Positions 44,890-56,029 of a stretch of 64,000 nucleotides of DNA are shown one piece after another. The notes below the pieces were generated by a model. That model did no database searches. It was not told where the DNA came from and saw nothing but the letters and a program-made list of their open reading frames with translations. Each line of letters opens with the position of its first letter. Position 1 is the first letter of the stretch. The translations under genes and the position numbers were made by a program. Source of the DNA: Armillaria gallica. Its lineage: Eukaryota > Basidiomycota > Agaricomycetes > Agaricales > Physalacriaceae. The DNA is taken from NCBI GenBank assembly GCA_037576215.1, contig JBANDB010000015.1:2046001-2110000 (forward strand), in the 5' to 3' direction.

Positions 44890-45900
44890 TGACACGACAT
44901 GCAAGACTTTTCACCCTAGCTCAACGTCGGATTTCAGTTCAAAGGTGCGGCAATCCGTTGCATAATTTTGCTCTTGTTGAATTGCTTTATGCCAGCAGTG
45001 ACAAGCTATACCAACCTGGGACGACACTCAATCCCCAATTCCAAGCTCACGAGCACACAAAGATCTGGTTACTACTGTGATCAAGCGCTTCGAGCCCGTC
45101 ACATCTGCCGCCGCCGTCCTACTGGTTCAGCGACACTCCGATAATGAGCAGTCAATTCTGAAGCTTGGAGATCGTCGGCTAGGGGATCGCGCCAACAAAG
45201 ACGATGTTGCCGTAGTCCCCTTCCACCGAACAACATCTACGATGTGCCATACGTGATATCCGGGCCGGAGTACTTCCTGGCTGGTTCGAGCTCATAAACG
45301 ATTGTGGAAAACGACCTGACTCCGAGCTTTGGGAGTATTGGATGTGGGAAGTGTTCACTTGGCTTTCAAAGGTGTCTAACTATGAGACAGAGCTCACTGC
45401 GTATCGACTTTTGTATCGATTTCAGGCCGAGTATTGACGTCTCGGAACAAGAAGCGGAGAGGATCTCCAGCGAAGTCATGGAAGGACTGCGTACCATTGA
45501 GGCGGAGAATTTCATGATTCACGACGACATCCACACCAGGAATATCATCCTGCGGGAGAGGGACTTGTCCGTCGTCATCATCGACTTTGGAATGGCACAC
45601 ATTCGGCAGCCTGAAAGTAGTGATGAACAGTGGAATGGGGTTGTCCACGGAGGCCCAGATACACGGTACATGCGAAGGCTTCTTGTGGATCCCAAGGGCG
45701 GACATTGGAAACGGACTGTCACGCCGCGTGAGATGTCAGAATATAGGAATCCGTTAGCATTCAACAACTATGTAGAAAGTATGCCCGGGGACTTTCGTCG
45801 GACGACTTTTGACAGAGTGTTGGATACGGATTGGGAAGGGGCAAGAGAGAAGGTGTACTAGTGGCGTATTAAGCCAGGGGTTCGTTGTAGACCATGGTAT
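44890..45900 (+). pseudogene. K6: kinase-like pseudogene with internal deletion
   Basis: Pieces: SDKLYQPGTTLNPQFQAHE (about 45000); AVLLVQRHSDNEQSILKL; WMWEVFTW; then a deletion of roughly 70 residues after YRLLYRFQA, with a frame change into SIDVSEQEAERISSEVMEG. From there it is open through HDDIHTRNIILRE and IIDFGMA to EKVY, where CAG (Gln) has become TAG at 45859-45861, then WRIKPGVRCRPWYD. Catalytic residues are legible but the gene is broken. Confidence 0.8.
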
Positions 45901-47690
45901 GACTTTGACTAATCTACTCGGACCAACGCTGGATCGGGACTTCTCTCATCTTTTATCGCCGGAAATACGCGCAGGACCATTGACCAAAGGCTTTCACGGA
46001 AGTCAAAAAACTATGTGCCCAGCCAAGTTCACTTGCGAACGACAGTGTCGAATCCCTTTCTACTGTACCTGGGATTGAAATTGATGTCTAATTCATAAGC
46101 GTCTTTCACCTGTTGCTAGGAATCACTGTCGTCCTTCTAGTCTAACAGCCTTCCGTCACTAGCTCAATGAGAACGTCTCCGGCAGCTTGGCTCACCTTCA
46201 ATAAAATTTCGACCTACAAGCGGGTGCAGCCCCATGTCTAGCTATTTTACGTCTTCAAGGGAGGAATACCATGGCTCTCCTTCATACGCGGCGAATGTCC
46301 GTGCGACTAAGAAGCCACGGCTACGCGACACATTGATATCTGCGTGACAGTTGCCTTGTCTTCCTGTCATGTTCAATTCTTCGTTCTGGTACCTACCTGT
46401 TTAAGGAGTGTCCAATATGAGGTCGTTCCAGCGATGAGGGTAACACGTGTATGAAAGGTCCTAACGCATCAATATCAATGAGGGGACCCATCCGCACTTT
46501 CACCGTAGAGAGTCGCAGCTCATAAAAGAATAGTAATCGAAGAAATAAGTGATTCGGCTATCCGCCGACACTGAGTCAAAACGAGTTTTCCTTCTGTGGC
46601 TCGGGCCCTCTGTTGACATGACACCGAATCTCGAGGCCTCCCTTTGTTCGCCTAACGTCGCAGTTGTGACCCAGCCAAGAGACATCTCGAGGCCTGGAGT
46701 AAATAATCATGGAAACTACCGACATCTGAATGCTTGCCGTCGAAGACCCAACGCGTTCTAACATCTAAGCGCCAAGCTACTACATCTATCACAAAGATGG
46801 ATCCTGGGAGCCTTTGTTTGGACTCCGAATTGGCTTTGTGATATCTAGAGAAGTCGAGCTGTAATAGAACAGCCGCGCGAGAGAAAGTGGCTGCATTGAT
46901 TTACAGACTGACGAGCACCCCATTATTGCACGAGGCTATACCTTCGGAATTGGTCCGAGTCTGAAGAATTCCACCGAGTAATTACAGATTCAGCAACGCA
47001 AAACCGAAGCAGATACGGGCACAGTAGCAGACTACCAGGTTCCAATTTGTCCTTACGAGGGAAATTGATACATATAAAGGGTAACACACGCGAAACCGGT
47101 AATATAGAAGGCACCGGAATATGCGGACCATGCCAGTGTTCAAAAGTTTCAAGCCCAGCACCCCCGGACGTTGAGATAAAGCGGAAAGAGCTGCAAGAAT
47201 TTCATGCCTTTTATTATTCCCCTGCATTTCCATCGATCTACAGTGGGCCACGCATGTAAGGATGAGATGCGATAAGAAATTCCGGTGGCGTTCCAGTCAT
47301 TCCCCCGGGTTCTCACATCAAAAGATGAAGAGGATCTTAGATTATACGCGTTTCTTTGACCTTTTCGATGTGGAGCCGAATAATATAGCCAAACAGACCA
47401 ATCAATAAACAAGCGGAAACAGGGGTATTTTCTGGTATTTTGTGGCTACTAACCCACGTGATCGTGAATTCAACGGAAAAGGCAACAGCGGCCCCTAAAT
47501 CCTTTTATGACTTCGTAACGGAACTAGTGAGCTCAGTAAGAATCCAGCCTGACAAGACCTATTTCAATGAAATTATGAAAATTCTCATCTTCTGACTTGT
47601 CACTTAGCTGCCGCTCGGATATTTGTCGTTGATTTACTTATTGGTGTACAACCTCTGCCAGTGGACCCTGAATCGGTTCCGTCGAGGAGT
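45901..47690. other. Gene-poor intergenic
   Basis: Only short unrelated ORFs. No gene, RNA or repeat pair supported. Confidence 0.35.
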
Positions 47691-48330
47691 CAAGAATGGA
47701 CATGGCATGGCATTTCCACACATGCAGGGAAATAATTGACGCACTGCCAATCAGCAACGTCAGAGTTATCGATCACATTTCTGACTTCAGAAAAGCTTGC
47801 GCTCCTTTTTGGGTGCCCGAGTTTACAGCATCGAGGGTTCATATTGTAAGTAGATGTCCGTCATTGGAACCTTGGAACGAGCTGTGGAAGGAACTAGTTA
47901 CCAATATGTTGCTCTGCCTCTTGGTAGTGCCCATGAGATGTGGTTCTAGTAGCCAACTGAGATTTGAATCTTAAGCCACACCAGGTAGATATTACATGGC
48001 AGTGTCCACACAAAGCCATGGCTAGGGCGTAGCACTATTGGATGCCAAAACAAATGAGATGATGATTCAATTTACATCAAAGAAGACACACACATCGTAA
48101 TTACCATGCCAAGTACAACATGCCCACTATGTGAAGTTCAAAAAAATCGCGCTTCTTTTTTGGTTACCCAAGTTTACAGCAGCGAAGGTAAATGTCATGA
48201 GGGGACATCCACTTTCTGGATCTTGAACTAGTCTCCCTGGACCAGCCTGGACCTTGCAACGATCCGTGGAAGCAAATGCCAATTCTGTGGCTCCACTTGG
48301 TAGTAGCACAGAGTAGTGCTCATGAGGATT
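47691..48330. repeat. Imperfect direct repeat pair, low-copy
   Basis: About 35 bp around 47805-47840 (TTTTTGGGTGCCCGAGTTTACAGC) is repeated at about 48155-48190 (TTTTTTGGTTACCCAAGTTTACAGC). Both copies are followed by weaker similarity (GAACGAGCTGTGGAAG and AACGATCCGTGGAAG). Nature unknown. Confidence 0.35.
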
Positions 48331-49787
48331 TCTTGGACCTTATCCACAGCTCAGTGTACTGCATCTGTGACAAGTACTTAGCCAAGAGGGCCGATGCGAG
48401 CACAGCGGATACGAGCCCAGAATTCATGCACAACTTCCCGAAGTAACACCCCTTGACATATAATGAAGCATATATTGCATCTGTATGTGGAAATATAATA
48501 TTTCTGAAATAAATAAAAATTCATCCTTCTTTGATGTCTGGAGGGACATGGCTGTCATTGTCGTCGTTGGCCGTTGGCATCCTCATCTTCATCTCGCCCT
48601 CTTCCTCAACATCACCCGCCTTCCAGCGCCCTCCATCCACGTCCTCTTTCTCCAGTATCCTTCCTCCAGATGCTCTCAGGGCCCTGCATCAGAGCATGAC
48701 CGTCCCCGCTGGCACCATCATCGCATTGGTTGTCATCGTTGTGGCTAGTTCCGCCTTCGATAGCTCCTCCTGTGCTAAGATGGTGGCCGATGTCAACTGT
48801 CTGGACGGATTACGCATTGTTGTGGTGTGCAGATGTCATCTGTAGAGGCGATTGGCACCAATGTCGATGCGGGAGGTTCTGAAGGGGCTGCGATGGGGAT
48901 GGGGATGAATTTGAGGTCGTGGTGGTCTGCATGAGTCGTCATCGTCGTGGGACCCACTGTTGTCGTCGTAGCCATGGTGGATGGAGAAATAGCAGTGCTG
49001 CCTCCACCAAGGGCTTACGCGGGCAGTGGAGGCAGGACTGAGGATACACGCAATCTAGGGCTCTTGGGGCCGCCGGATGCACAAAAAGTATCTAAAGATA
49101 TTAGTAAGGATCTAAATAATAAACACATACCTTTTCATGCCCATGAGAGGGCTGTTCAGTGAGCAGACACACGATTTGGCGTGGTAATGGTCGACGTTGA
49201 AGGCGAAAGTGAAGCTGTTGCTATAAAAGGGCCAATGTTTGTCATTGTTGAATTCTAAGGTATAACTTAAGAACGCTCAGGGTCCTACCCACAAAATCGC
49301 TCAGAAAAGGACGAATCCTCGTTACCTCGGACTCGTAATATGTTGCGCGATATTCAATTATTCCGCAACACGGGTAATACTTACATGCGAGCAACGAGAT
49401 TTGAATCTCGAGCCACGCTAACATACATTATGTTCTGCCAGTGTGCGAATGCTCAGGGACAAATGAATGCTAGAGGAATAAAGATACTTGAATCATTAAA
49501 GAAAGCTGGGCATGTCAAAATTTCATTAAAAAAAAAAATGAAGCATCTTGAGATCGAAGCCACAACTGCTTGGCTTTGGTCATGATTCCCATACAGTGAG
49601 AATGACACCTTGATAATCCATAAGAAACACAATGTTTGCAATGCATGAAAAGTGGAGATTCGAGCGCCTCTACTTGTCATTCCTACCGTTTGAAGGATGC
49701 TCTGATGAAGGCAGACCTGGGGAACTACCGCCGTGAGGTGCAGTCGGATGTTGATCACTGGGAAGTACGCACGCGGCTATTCTCTGG
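48331..49787. other. Intergenic with diverged repeat
   Basis: Segment 48995-49085 (GGGCTTACGC, then GGGCTCTTGGGGCCG) resembles the reverse complement of 55640-55720. Possible coding remnant RAYAGSGG...LGLLGPPDA. No complete gene. Confidence 0.35.
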
Positions 49788-50027
49788 TGTTGAAATAAAT
49801 GGTAATTCTCCAGCCGTTCACTCGGATTTAGCAGGGAACTCTTGCAAACAGGCGAGGGCCTTCATCGTTTGTCTGCCTATTTATCTACATTCAGTGTACA
49901 CTAATAGAAGTAAACATGAGGTAATAGAGAAACCCGAGGAGGACAACAAATGAACTGTGCTTCCTCACTGACAACGAAGATCCCGACACCAACCGCATTG
50001 TGTTGCGTGACGCTTGACATCCCAACA
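49788..50027 (-). repeat. 3' LTR (relative to gag) of the gag-only retroelement
   Basis: 240 bp. On the minus strand it starts TGTTGGGATG and ends TTCAACA. About ten differences from the other LTR at 52436-52675. Preceded on the element strand by a G-rich GCGGGGGTG tract suitable as polypurine primer. Confidence 0.88.
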
Positions 50028-50100
50028 CACCCCCGCAAGCTCGCGCATCAATCCCAAGAAAAGAGAAGAAAAAAAAACATACACCCCCGTAAGGTGAACA

Positions 50101-50952
50101 CTAAAAAGCAACGTCAGAATCACTCTCGATGGCCAACCTGGCAAAGTCCGCCACCGCAGCCTTTTTCCTTTTCGACTTCCACCACTTCGCCCTCTCCTCA
50201 CAATCTGCTTTCAAGTGCCCAGGCTTATCGCAGAAGAAGCAAATAAAGTCAACTCGACCTTTGCCCTTCGTCTTGCCACTATGAAAGGCGGCAGCCGCAA
50301 CATCATCTCCATCCTCCTCCTTACCCATCTCAGAGCATCCTGGGGCAAGCGATGCTTGGCGCATCTCCTCGTTGAGTAAGCGAACTATCACATTTGAGAG
50401 TGTGAGCTGGTCGGGTGGGGTTGCGTCAAAATTGATAATGACGTTTTTGTAGGAAGAGGGAAGTCCCATGGTGAGTGCGAGGATCAGATCTTGGTCGCTA
50501 ATGTCAATGCCGGCCAGTTCCATCGCCTTCGCCATCTGTCTGATCTGCCCAACCCAAGATTCCATACCCTGGCCCTCAAGCATCTTCGCCATCAAGAACT
50601 TCCTTCGCAAGGACAAGCTTGTCGCAAAGCCCTGTGCACGATGCATGGTCTGCAAGTTCCCCCAGATCTCCTGTGGGTCCTTCGAGTCCATGTGCACCAG
50701 CTGCCCGACATCTACCCTCAAAATCATCTCGGCCCTTGCCTCCGCCATCTTTTGCTTATCTCACGCCTTCAGCTTCGTTGTGAGCTCTGCCAAGATCTCT
50801 GACTCCGACTTTCCATCTCCATCTACCTCAACCTCCACGATATCAGTCCAGAGCCTCCGATGTGTGAGCTCAGCCTCCATCATCACGCGCCATTCCACAA
50901 AGTTTCCGACCGATAACTTGGGAAAACACGCACCAAACAACTCGTCCGACAT
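50101..50952 (-). CDS. Gag protein of the gag-only element (one in-frame TGA)
   Basis: 284 codons from ATG at 50952. N-terminal MSDELFGACFPKLSVGNFVEWRVMMEAEL is the usual start of copia-type Gag. The middle UBN2-like region has DPQEIWGNLQTMHRAQG and LRRKFLMAKM. A CCHC zinc knuckle FFCDKPGHLKADC sits near codon 245, with an acidic C-terminus. A TGA at 50763-50761 (codon 64) interrupts an otherwise open frame, so this copy probably needs trans-complementation or is dead. No Pol domain follows before the LTR. Confidence 0.85.
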
Positions 50953-51686
50953 TTTGCTCTATAGGCGATCTCGATGTGGCAAACAACGAATGTGGAGAGC
51001 AAGAATGAACAACTGGACTGTCTCGTGGACCAGCAAAGCGAACAACCAGACCATCTCATGGTTCCGAGTCCTATGTATATAGGATTTCGGTCATAATGTA
51101 AACCTGAGCTTATCATGGGAAAGTCTATTTGGGCAATCAATCCATCATGGCTTTTGCTGACTTATTCACCTGATCTTGCCATGGGAATGTTTTCTATTCA
51201 GTCCTGCTTTCTTCTGATTGCTCTCTCCGATTCTTTCCTTTCTTTATGAACTTAACTATGGTTTTATTCCCTTCGATCTGTCCCCTTTCTTTGTGCTTAA
51301 CTGTTGCATCTTGTAGCAACAGACATCCCGAATACCGGCTGATATAGGTGATCGCGGCAAGAGGATATTCACCCCTATGAAAGCAGCCGAAAAGAGGAAA
51401 GGTCGCGGTTCGGAAAGCAAGATGCGATTGATAAGCGGCATACTGTCCATGACGTTTCTGCTGCACAATATTCACCATCACAGCCATCTCCCGTGGGTTG
51501 TAGATGGCATAGCAACAGCTGTGCATACAACGTGACCGGCCTGTTGAATTTTCAGTCATGTCTAATGACATGCGCAATGACTGGCTCCCCCTGATGGCCA
51601 AGTCGTCCCAAAGTTCAACAACGGAGTCTATTTGATAGAGGAGGTCAGAGAATTCATAAGAAGGAAACTGCATAGAGAGGTTCCGG

Positions 51687-52205
51687 GTGTGTTCATATAC
51701 AGTCAAACTAAACTACTGCGAAACTGTCATGACCTGCTGCACCAGAAGCCCCAAGATTTTCTCGACTATATCTGTATTCTGTGATGAAAATCATGTCATC
51801 GAGCACTTCATGCAACACTATTGCATGATGATAGAGCCCACATCTGTCCGCCATATCCTGCTAGACACCCTGCAGCAGTACGTAAACATCTGCGCGGCTA
51901 TGCTAATACCAGCAGGGGACATCTCGGAATGCGAGTACTGTGGGTTAAACATGTACAAGAGATACACATACCATGTAGCCCCACCAATCTTTACTGTATT
52001 CGTGGCGCATATGACTACCACTCCCGACGAAGGCGTACAGATCGTAGTCGATGGACACGCAGTCCATTACAAAATAGTAGGTGTTGTGTATTACGGACAT
52101 AGTCATTTCACATCTAGGTTTGTAGAGGAACAGAGGTGCGTTTGGTACAATGACGGTAGATGGTCACTTCTAGAAGGGTACATCGACGGGGTGGACATGA
52201 CATGA
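51687..52205 (+). CDS. USP-like (peptidase C19) C-terminal domain ORF, antisense to the retroelement
   Basis: 172 codons, open, opposite in direction to gag. The second half, VQIVVDGHAVHYKIVGVVYYGHSHFTSR and then RCVWYNDGRW, matches the C-terminal His-box region of ubiquitin-specific proteases: strand, G-V-V/I-Y-Y-G, catalytic-type His in HFTSR, and a Trp-Tyr-Asn/Asp segment. CEYCGLNMYKRYTYH precedes it and may be the remains of the zinc-binding finger. The N-terminal Cys box is not found, so it is a fragment, not a full protease. Such domains accompany some agaricomycete transposons; here it looks captured by the retroelement. Confidence 0.6.
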   Translation: MCSYTVKLNYCETVMTCCTRSPKIFSTISVFCDENHVIEHFMQHYCMMIEPTSVRHILLDTLQQYVNICAAMLIPAGDISECEYCGLNMYKRYTYHVAPPIFTVFVAHMTTTPDEGVQIVVDGHAVHYKIVGVVYYGHSHFTSRFVEEQRCVWYNDGRWSLLEGYIDGVDMT

Positions 52206-52435
52206 GACAGTGCCGGGAAAAAGCCTGAGATCTTAATGTACCGTTGGGCTGACTTATAAATAGATACATAGGACTCGGACCTGCCACGTGAATGTGATGG
52301 CCCTCACCCCACTAGTCTAGCAAGTGACAAAGGTGATCTCGACACCAGTGTCAGGGTGGCAGTGTAGCGATAGTCTCAAGAGTCAGCACAGAGAACGAGA
52401 GCGACAAGGACTAGGTGGGTTATGCTGCCTGTTTG

Positions 52436-52675
52436 TGTTGAAATGAACGGTAATTCTCCAGCCGTTCACTCAGATTTAGCAGGGAACCCTCGCAAACAGG
52501 CGAGGGCCTTCATCGTTTGTCTGCCTATTTATCTACATTCGGTGTACACTAATAGAAGTAAACATGAGGTAATAGAGAAACCCAAGGAGGACAACAAATG
52601 AACTGTGCTTCCTCACTGACAACGAAGATCCCGACAACAACTGCATTGTGTTGCGCGACGCTTGACATCCCAACA
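52436..52675 (-). repeat. 5' LTR (relative to gag) of the gag-only retroelement
   Basis: 240 bp partner of 49788-50027. Ends at 52675 just before the TCTGG duplication. Confidence 0.88.
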
Positions 52676-52680
52676 TCTGG

Positions 52681-54840
52681 CACATTTCAGCTTCCAAAAG
52701 CATGGACAAAGAATCATGAGGAATACCGCTTCGCAGTCGGGAGCATATAAAGCCGATGCTTTGCCGATCGGATGCCGCACTATGATTCCATCAGATGCAG
52801 TACCTAAGCCACGTGTCACTGGAGGTTGGATAGGCTCGTGACCAGCCATGCATTGCCACGTGGCTGCGCTTATCACTTTGGCTTGATCTTGTGACGTGAG
52901 CCAAAGAAGGAAACTGGTTGCGAGTCTAGAGGTTGGACGTCAACAACCACGGACCAGTACACTCTGACAGATACAGCATCAAAATTCGCAACTTTTCTTA
53001 GTTAGACATCTCGGCCTGCGCAAAAGAGGACTATATTTGGTCGCCCATCGTTGGTTGCCACTGCACTCGGTAACGTGAACATCGGCGTCATTTGAACTTA
53101 AGGTTAACAGATGAAAAGTGATTTCAGTCTCTGACTAAGTACGTTTTCAGTGGTTCCTCAATGTCATTCCATCTATCTGTAGGGGCATGCAATCCTCGTT
53201 TGACGTTGTCGGGGGCGGCAAAGCAGGTATCGCTGACCGTGACAATCGTTGTCATAAATGTATGTGCATTGTGCATATTAACAGAATGCCTCATAATTAA
53301 TAGTTTTTGCGAGTAGTCGGGTGTTCCACCTTCCGGCAAAAAACCTTCGCCCTCATGACTCTTATAAGAGGTCCAAGGGGCTGGTTTTTATTCGCTCCGG
53401 ATTACTCGTGCACGCACTATCATCACATACTTTGGCTCTTCTTCATCGATGCCATCGTGTTTTCTTCAATATATTTTGGATCCTGCTTCCAGTTGCTCGA
53501 TCTAGCAGAATACTGTCAAGGGCCGCTGACTATCTTCCCTTTCCCCCTTATGAAGGCCGGTCAAACCCGTGCCAAGCGGTTGAGCTTCGTTTCGTTACCT
53601 ACCTACTGTTTATAAGTCGGCACATTTTTCTCTACTCCGCCACTGCGTTGCTCATTAGACGTCTAAACCCAGGATAACTACGTTCAATCTACCATGTGTG
53701 ATCTTATTCTTGTTGTCATCATAATTGTCGGCTCACAATCCTTCCGTGGTTCTTAGAGAGGAGCCTGAGAGTGGGGGAATGAGGTAGAACACTATTCTCC
53801 TTCTCATCATCGAGTACAACGGTGCACCTCTGATAGAGTCACCACCCTCTTTGATTTCGCTGCGTGTGGTTTGCTATTTGTAAAAGATGGAAGTATGCAT
53901 GGTAACGATCGCACAAATTCCCCATCCAGCAGGGCATTGACTGAACATACTGAACCCTCATTACGAACGACCGTGCTTCGAACAAGTTTACATCTTATAC
54001 AGAATATATTATCAGCAAAGGGTCGTCGCAACGAGATGAAGCAAAGCGATCCATCTCCAGAATATCGTGAGTTTGTACAGTGTTAAATGCTCATGCGTCA
54101 ACAAGGAGACCCATTCACGCATATCACCTTACATCATAAGCAATAAACAGGCAGTCAGTTCTAAGAAATTTGTATATCCGCCGTAGGATGTCTCGAATAC
54201 TTCTCGGTAAGCCTGTTTATCTGTGGCTCATGGAGTTTAATGGTATCATTAGCATGGACAATGCGGAAACATTGCCTAGGCCCTTCCTCTCTTTAGCTCC
54301 TCGCTTACATTTCTATCAATGATGCTTCTTAGGTCACGGCATGTAAAGATGAAAGACGATAGGGATTTGGTGTCCCTCGCATGTTCTGTCAATTCAGTTT
54401 TGATCCAGTTATCCTGTGTCGTCACATGAAACGATGAACATGAGTGCTATGGTATATTTGCTTGCTATTTTAGATATTAAGTCAATAGCCAAAGTGGCCA
54501 GCCAGAGAATGAAATAAATAATGGAGAGCAGGTTGAGGGAGTGTTGTGATGCTCCACCACGTGATTGCAATTTGAACACAGCGGCCTCCCCGATTCTTTC
54601 TGAAGAATGAGGAAACGACAGAGGGTTATAGGGAGCCATAACTGGTCGTGAGTAGTGCCAAACTGTCTGGACAGGGGCTATACTCCGGGTTGGCTTAGCT
54701 AATTTGCGGTGATTGGCGAGCATCCGGCAGACTTCGGCAGACATGCCAGGTGGCTGAAGATGATGGCCGATGTGGCTGAAAATTTCTCTCTTTCCGATTT
54801 CTCCCTATTGGTTAGGAGAACTGGCTTGCTTATGAGGAGT
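52681..54840. other. Gene-poor intergenic
   Basis: Scattered short ORFs. The longest coherent ones (53321-53677 plus, 54744-54409 minus with one hydrophobic segment) show no known motif. No gene supported. Confidence 0.35.
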
Positions 54841-54844
54841 ACTT

Positions 54845-55162
54845 ATGGCTTTGGTGCTTATCGATATCGCTAGCATGGGTCTCTTCGCAGGAATATGTAT
54901 TTTCATTCCCTCTGTCTGCTTTTACCTCCTTTTCATAAGACTTCGTTCCATAAATCTCTGTTTCCTTCTCATTAATGGTCGGGCTGGACATCTTCCCTTT
55001 GACATCCCAGGCTCATGTCTTCTGAAGTTGCTGGCTGTCGTTGCACACTTCCACATCATCTTCCATCTTTCTTCCACCGTTTTCCATCTTAATGCTCTGT
55101 ACACTCTCAGTCCATTCACTGTAGTCTGTATGCATCTTCGTACGCTCTTGACATCTCTGTGA
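54845..55162 (+). other. Open frame with hydrophobic segments, unidentified
   Basis: 105 codons, Leu/Ile/Phe-rich with two or three possible membrane segments (LFAGICIFIPSVCFYLLF, LLKLLAVVAHFHIIFHLSS). No homologous motif or paralogue in the window. Chance ORF in pyrimidine-rich DNA is a real alternative. Confidence 0.25.
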
Positions 55163-55599
55163 CTGCTTGCTTGGTTTGGTTACGAGTCCGAGTTTATGAG
55201 GATTTGTTCTTTTATGCTGGATTTTGAACCTGAACCCTGCATTTTAAGTTTTACCTTAGAATTCAACAGCGACAAATATATGCCCTTTTATAGACAGTTA
55301 TCTTTCAGAATGTTAATAGTGTTAAATAAACTCATAGATAGCTGCTTTTTCATGCTTATTGCATGGAATATGTATCAAAGATATATCTGGCTAGATTTCT
55401 GGGCTTCTAAATGGGAGATTAGAGTAAAGGATGCATATTGAGTATCCATTCCACTTGCCACGGTCCGATCAACCTAGCAGCAACTGAGTGGCTGTGCCAC
55501 TTCTTTCATGGGCTTTTACCACCACCTCGAAGTCGACAACGTCCTGCGCTCTCAACAGCGTTCTCACAAATGTAGAAGGGTATGCACTTATTCTTGCCG

Positions 55600-55830
55600 A
55601 TGCTGAATACTCTTTTAGATGCCTTTTACACATCTGACGGCCCCAAGAGCCCCAGATAGCAACCTTCCACCCCCAATCCTCGTGCGTAAGCCCTCCAACA
55701 AGGTAGCATCATGTGTGGCTCCATACAGCGGACGACACGGTCACTTTCACCAATGACAATGACGCTAGCTAGCAAAATGCCCGCCAATCGGTCAGATAAA
55801 CCCCTGGTCCTCATTCTGACCGACCCAGCC
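55600..55830 (-). repeat. Diverged inverted counterpart of 48995-49085
   Basis: Minus strand reads RAYARGLGVEG...LGLLGPSDV, comparable with RAYAGSGG...LGLLGPPDA at 49010-49085. Nature unknown, perhaps an old transposon or gene remnant. Confidence 0.35.
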
Positions 55831-56029
55831 TACCTCGGCATCGAGCACAAAATTCCTACACCTCAAAGACCTGGAATGCATCTGGAGATTTCATATCGGC
55901 TGCCATCTGGGAGTAAGAGGGCAAAATTTCCGCAAACGAATGATGACGACGATGACGAATGCGTTGATGAACCTATAGACTCCTGCGGGCAGAAAACACA
56001 AGACCTGTTACGGCGAGTGTAGTCAAGCA

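Larger units (their letters stand above)
49788..52675 (-). mobile_element. Complete non-autonomous (gag-only) LTR retroelement, 2888 bp
   Basis: Two 240-bp direct LTRs bounded by TG...CA, flanked by a perfect 5-bp duplication TCTGG (49783-49787 and 52676-52680). The only sense ORF is Gag (50101-50952). There is no protease, integrase or reverse transcriptase, so movement would need a copia-type helper. A 1.5 kb interval between the 5' LTR and gag holds an antisense USP-like ORF (51687-52205). The primer-binding site is not of the usual TGG-starting form. Confidence 0.9.

Noticed and set aside
49395..49425. GAGATTTGAATCTCGAGCC resembles a tRNA T-arm (B box); similar strings at 47965 and 49548
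   Set aside because: No acceptor stem, anticodon arm or A box at the right distance; at best a decayed tRNA-derived SINE, not provable here.
51194..51706. 170-codon minus ORF inside the retroelement as a second element protein
   Set aside because: No recognised motif, and it lies between gag and the USP-like ORF; may be complementary to lost 5' USP sequence, but unsupported.
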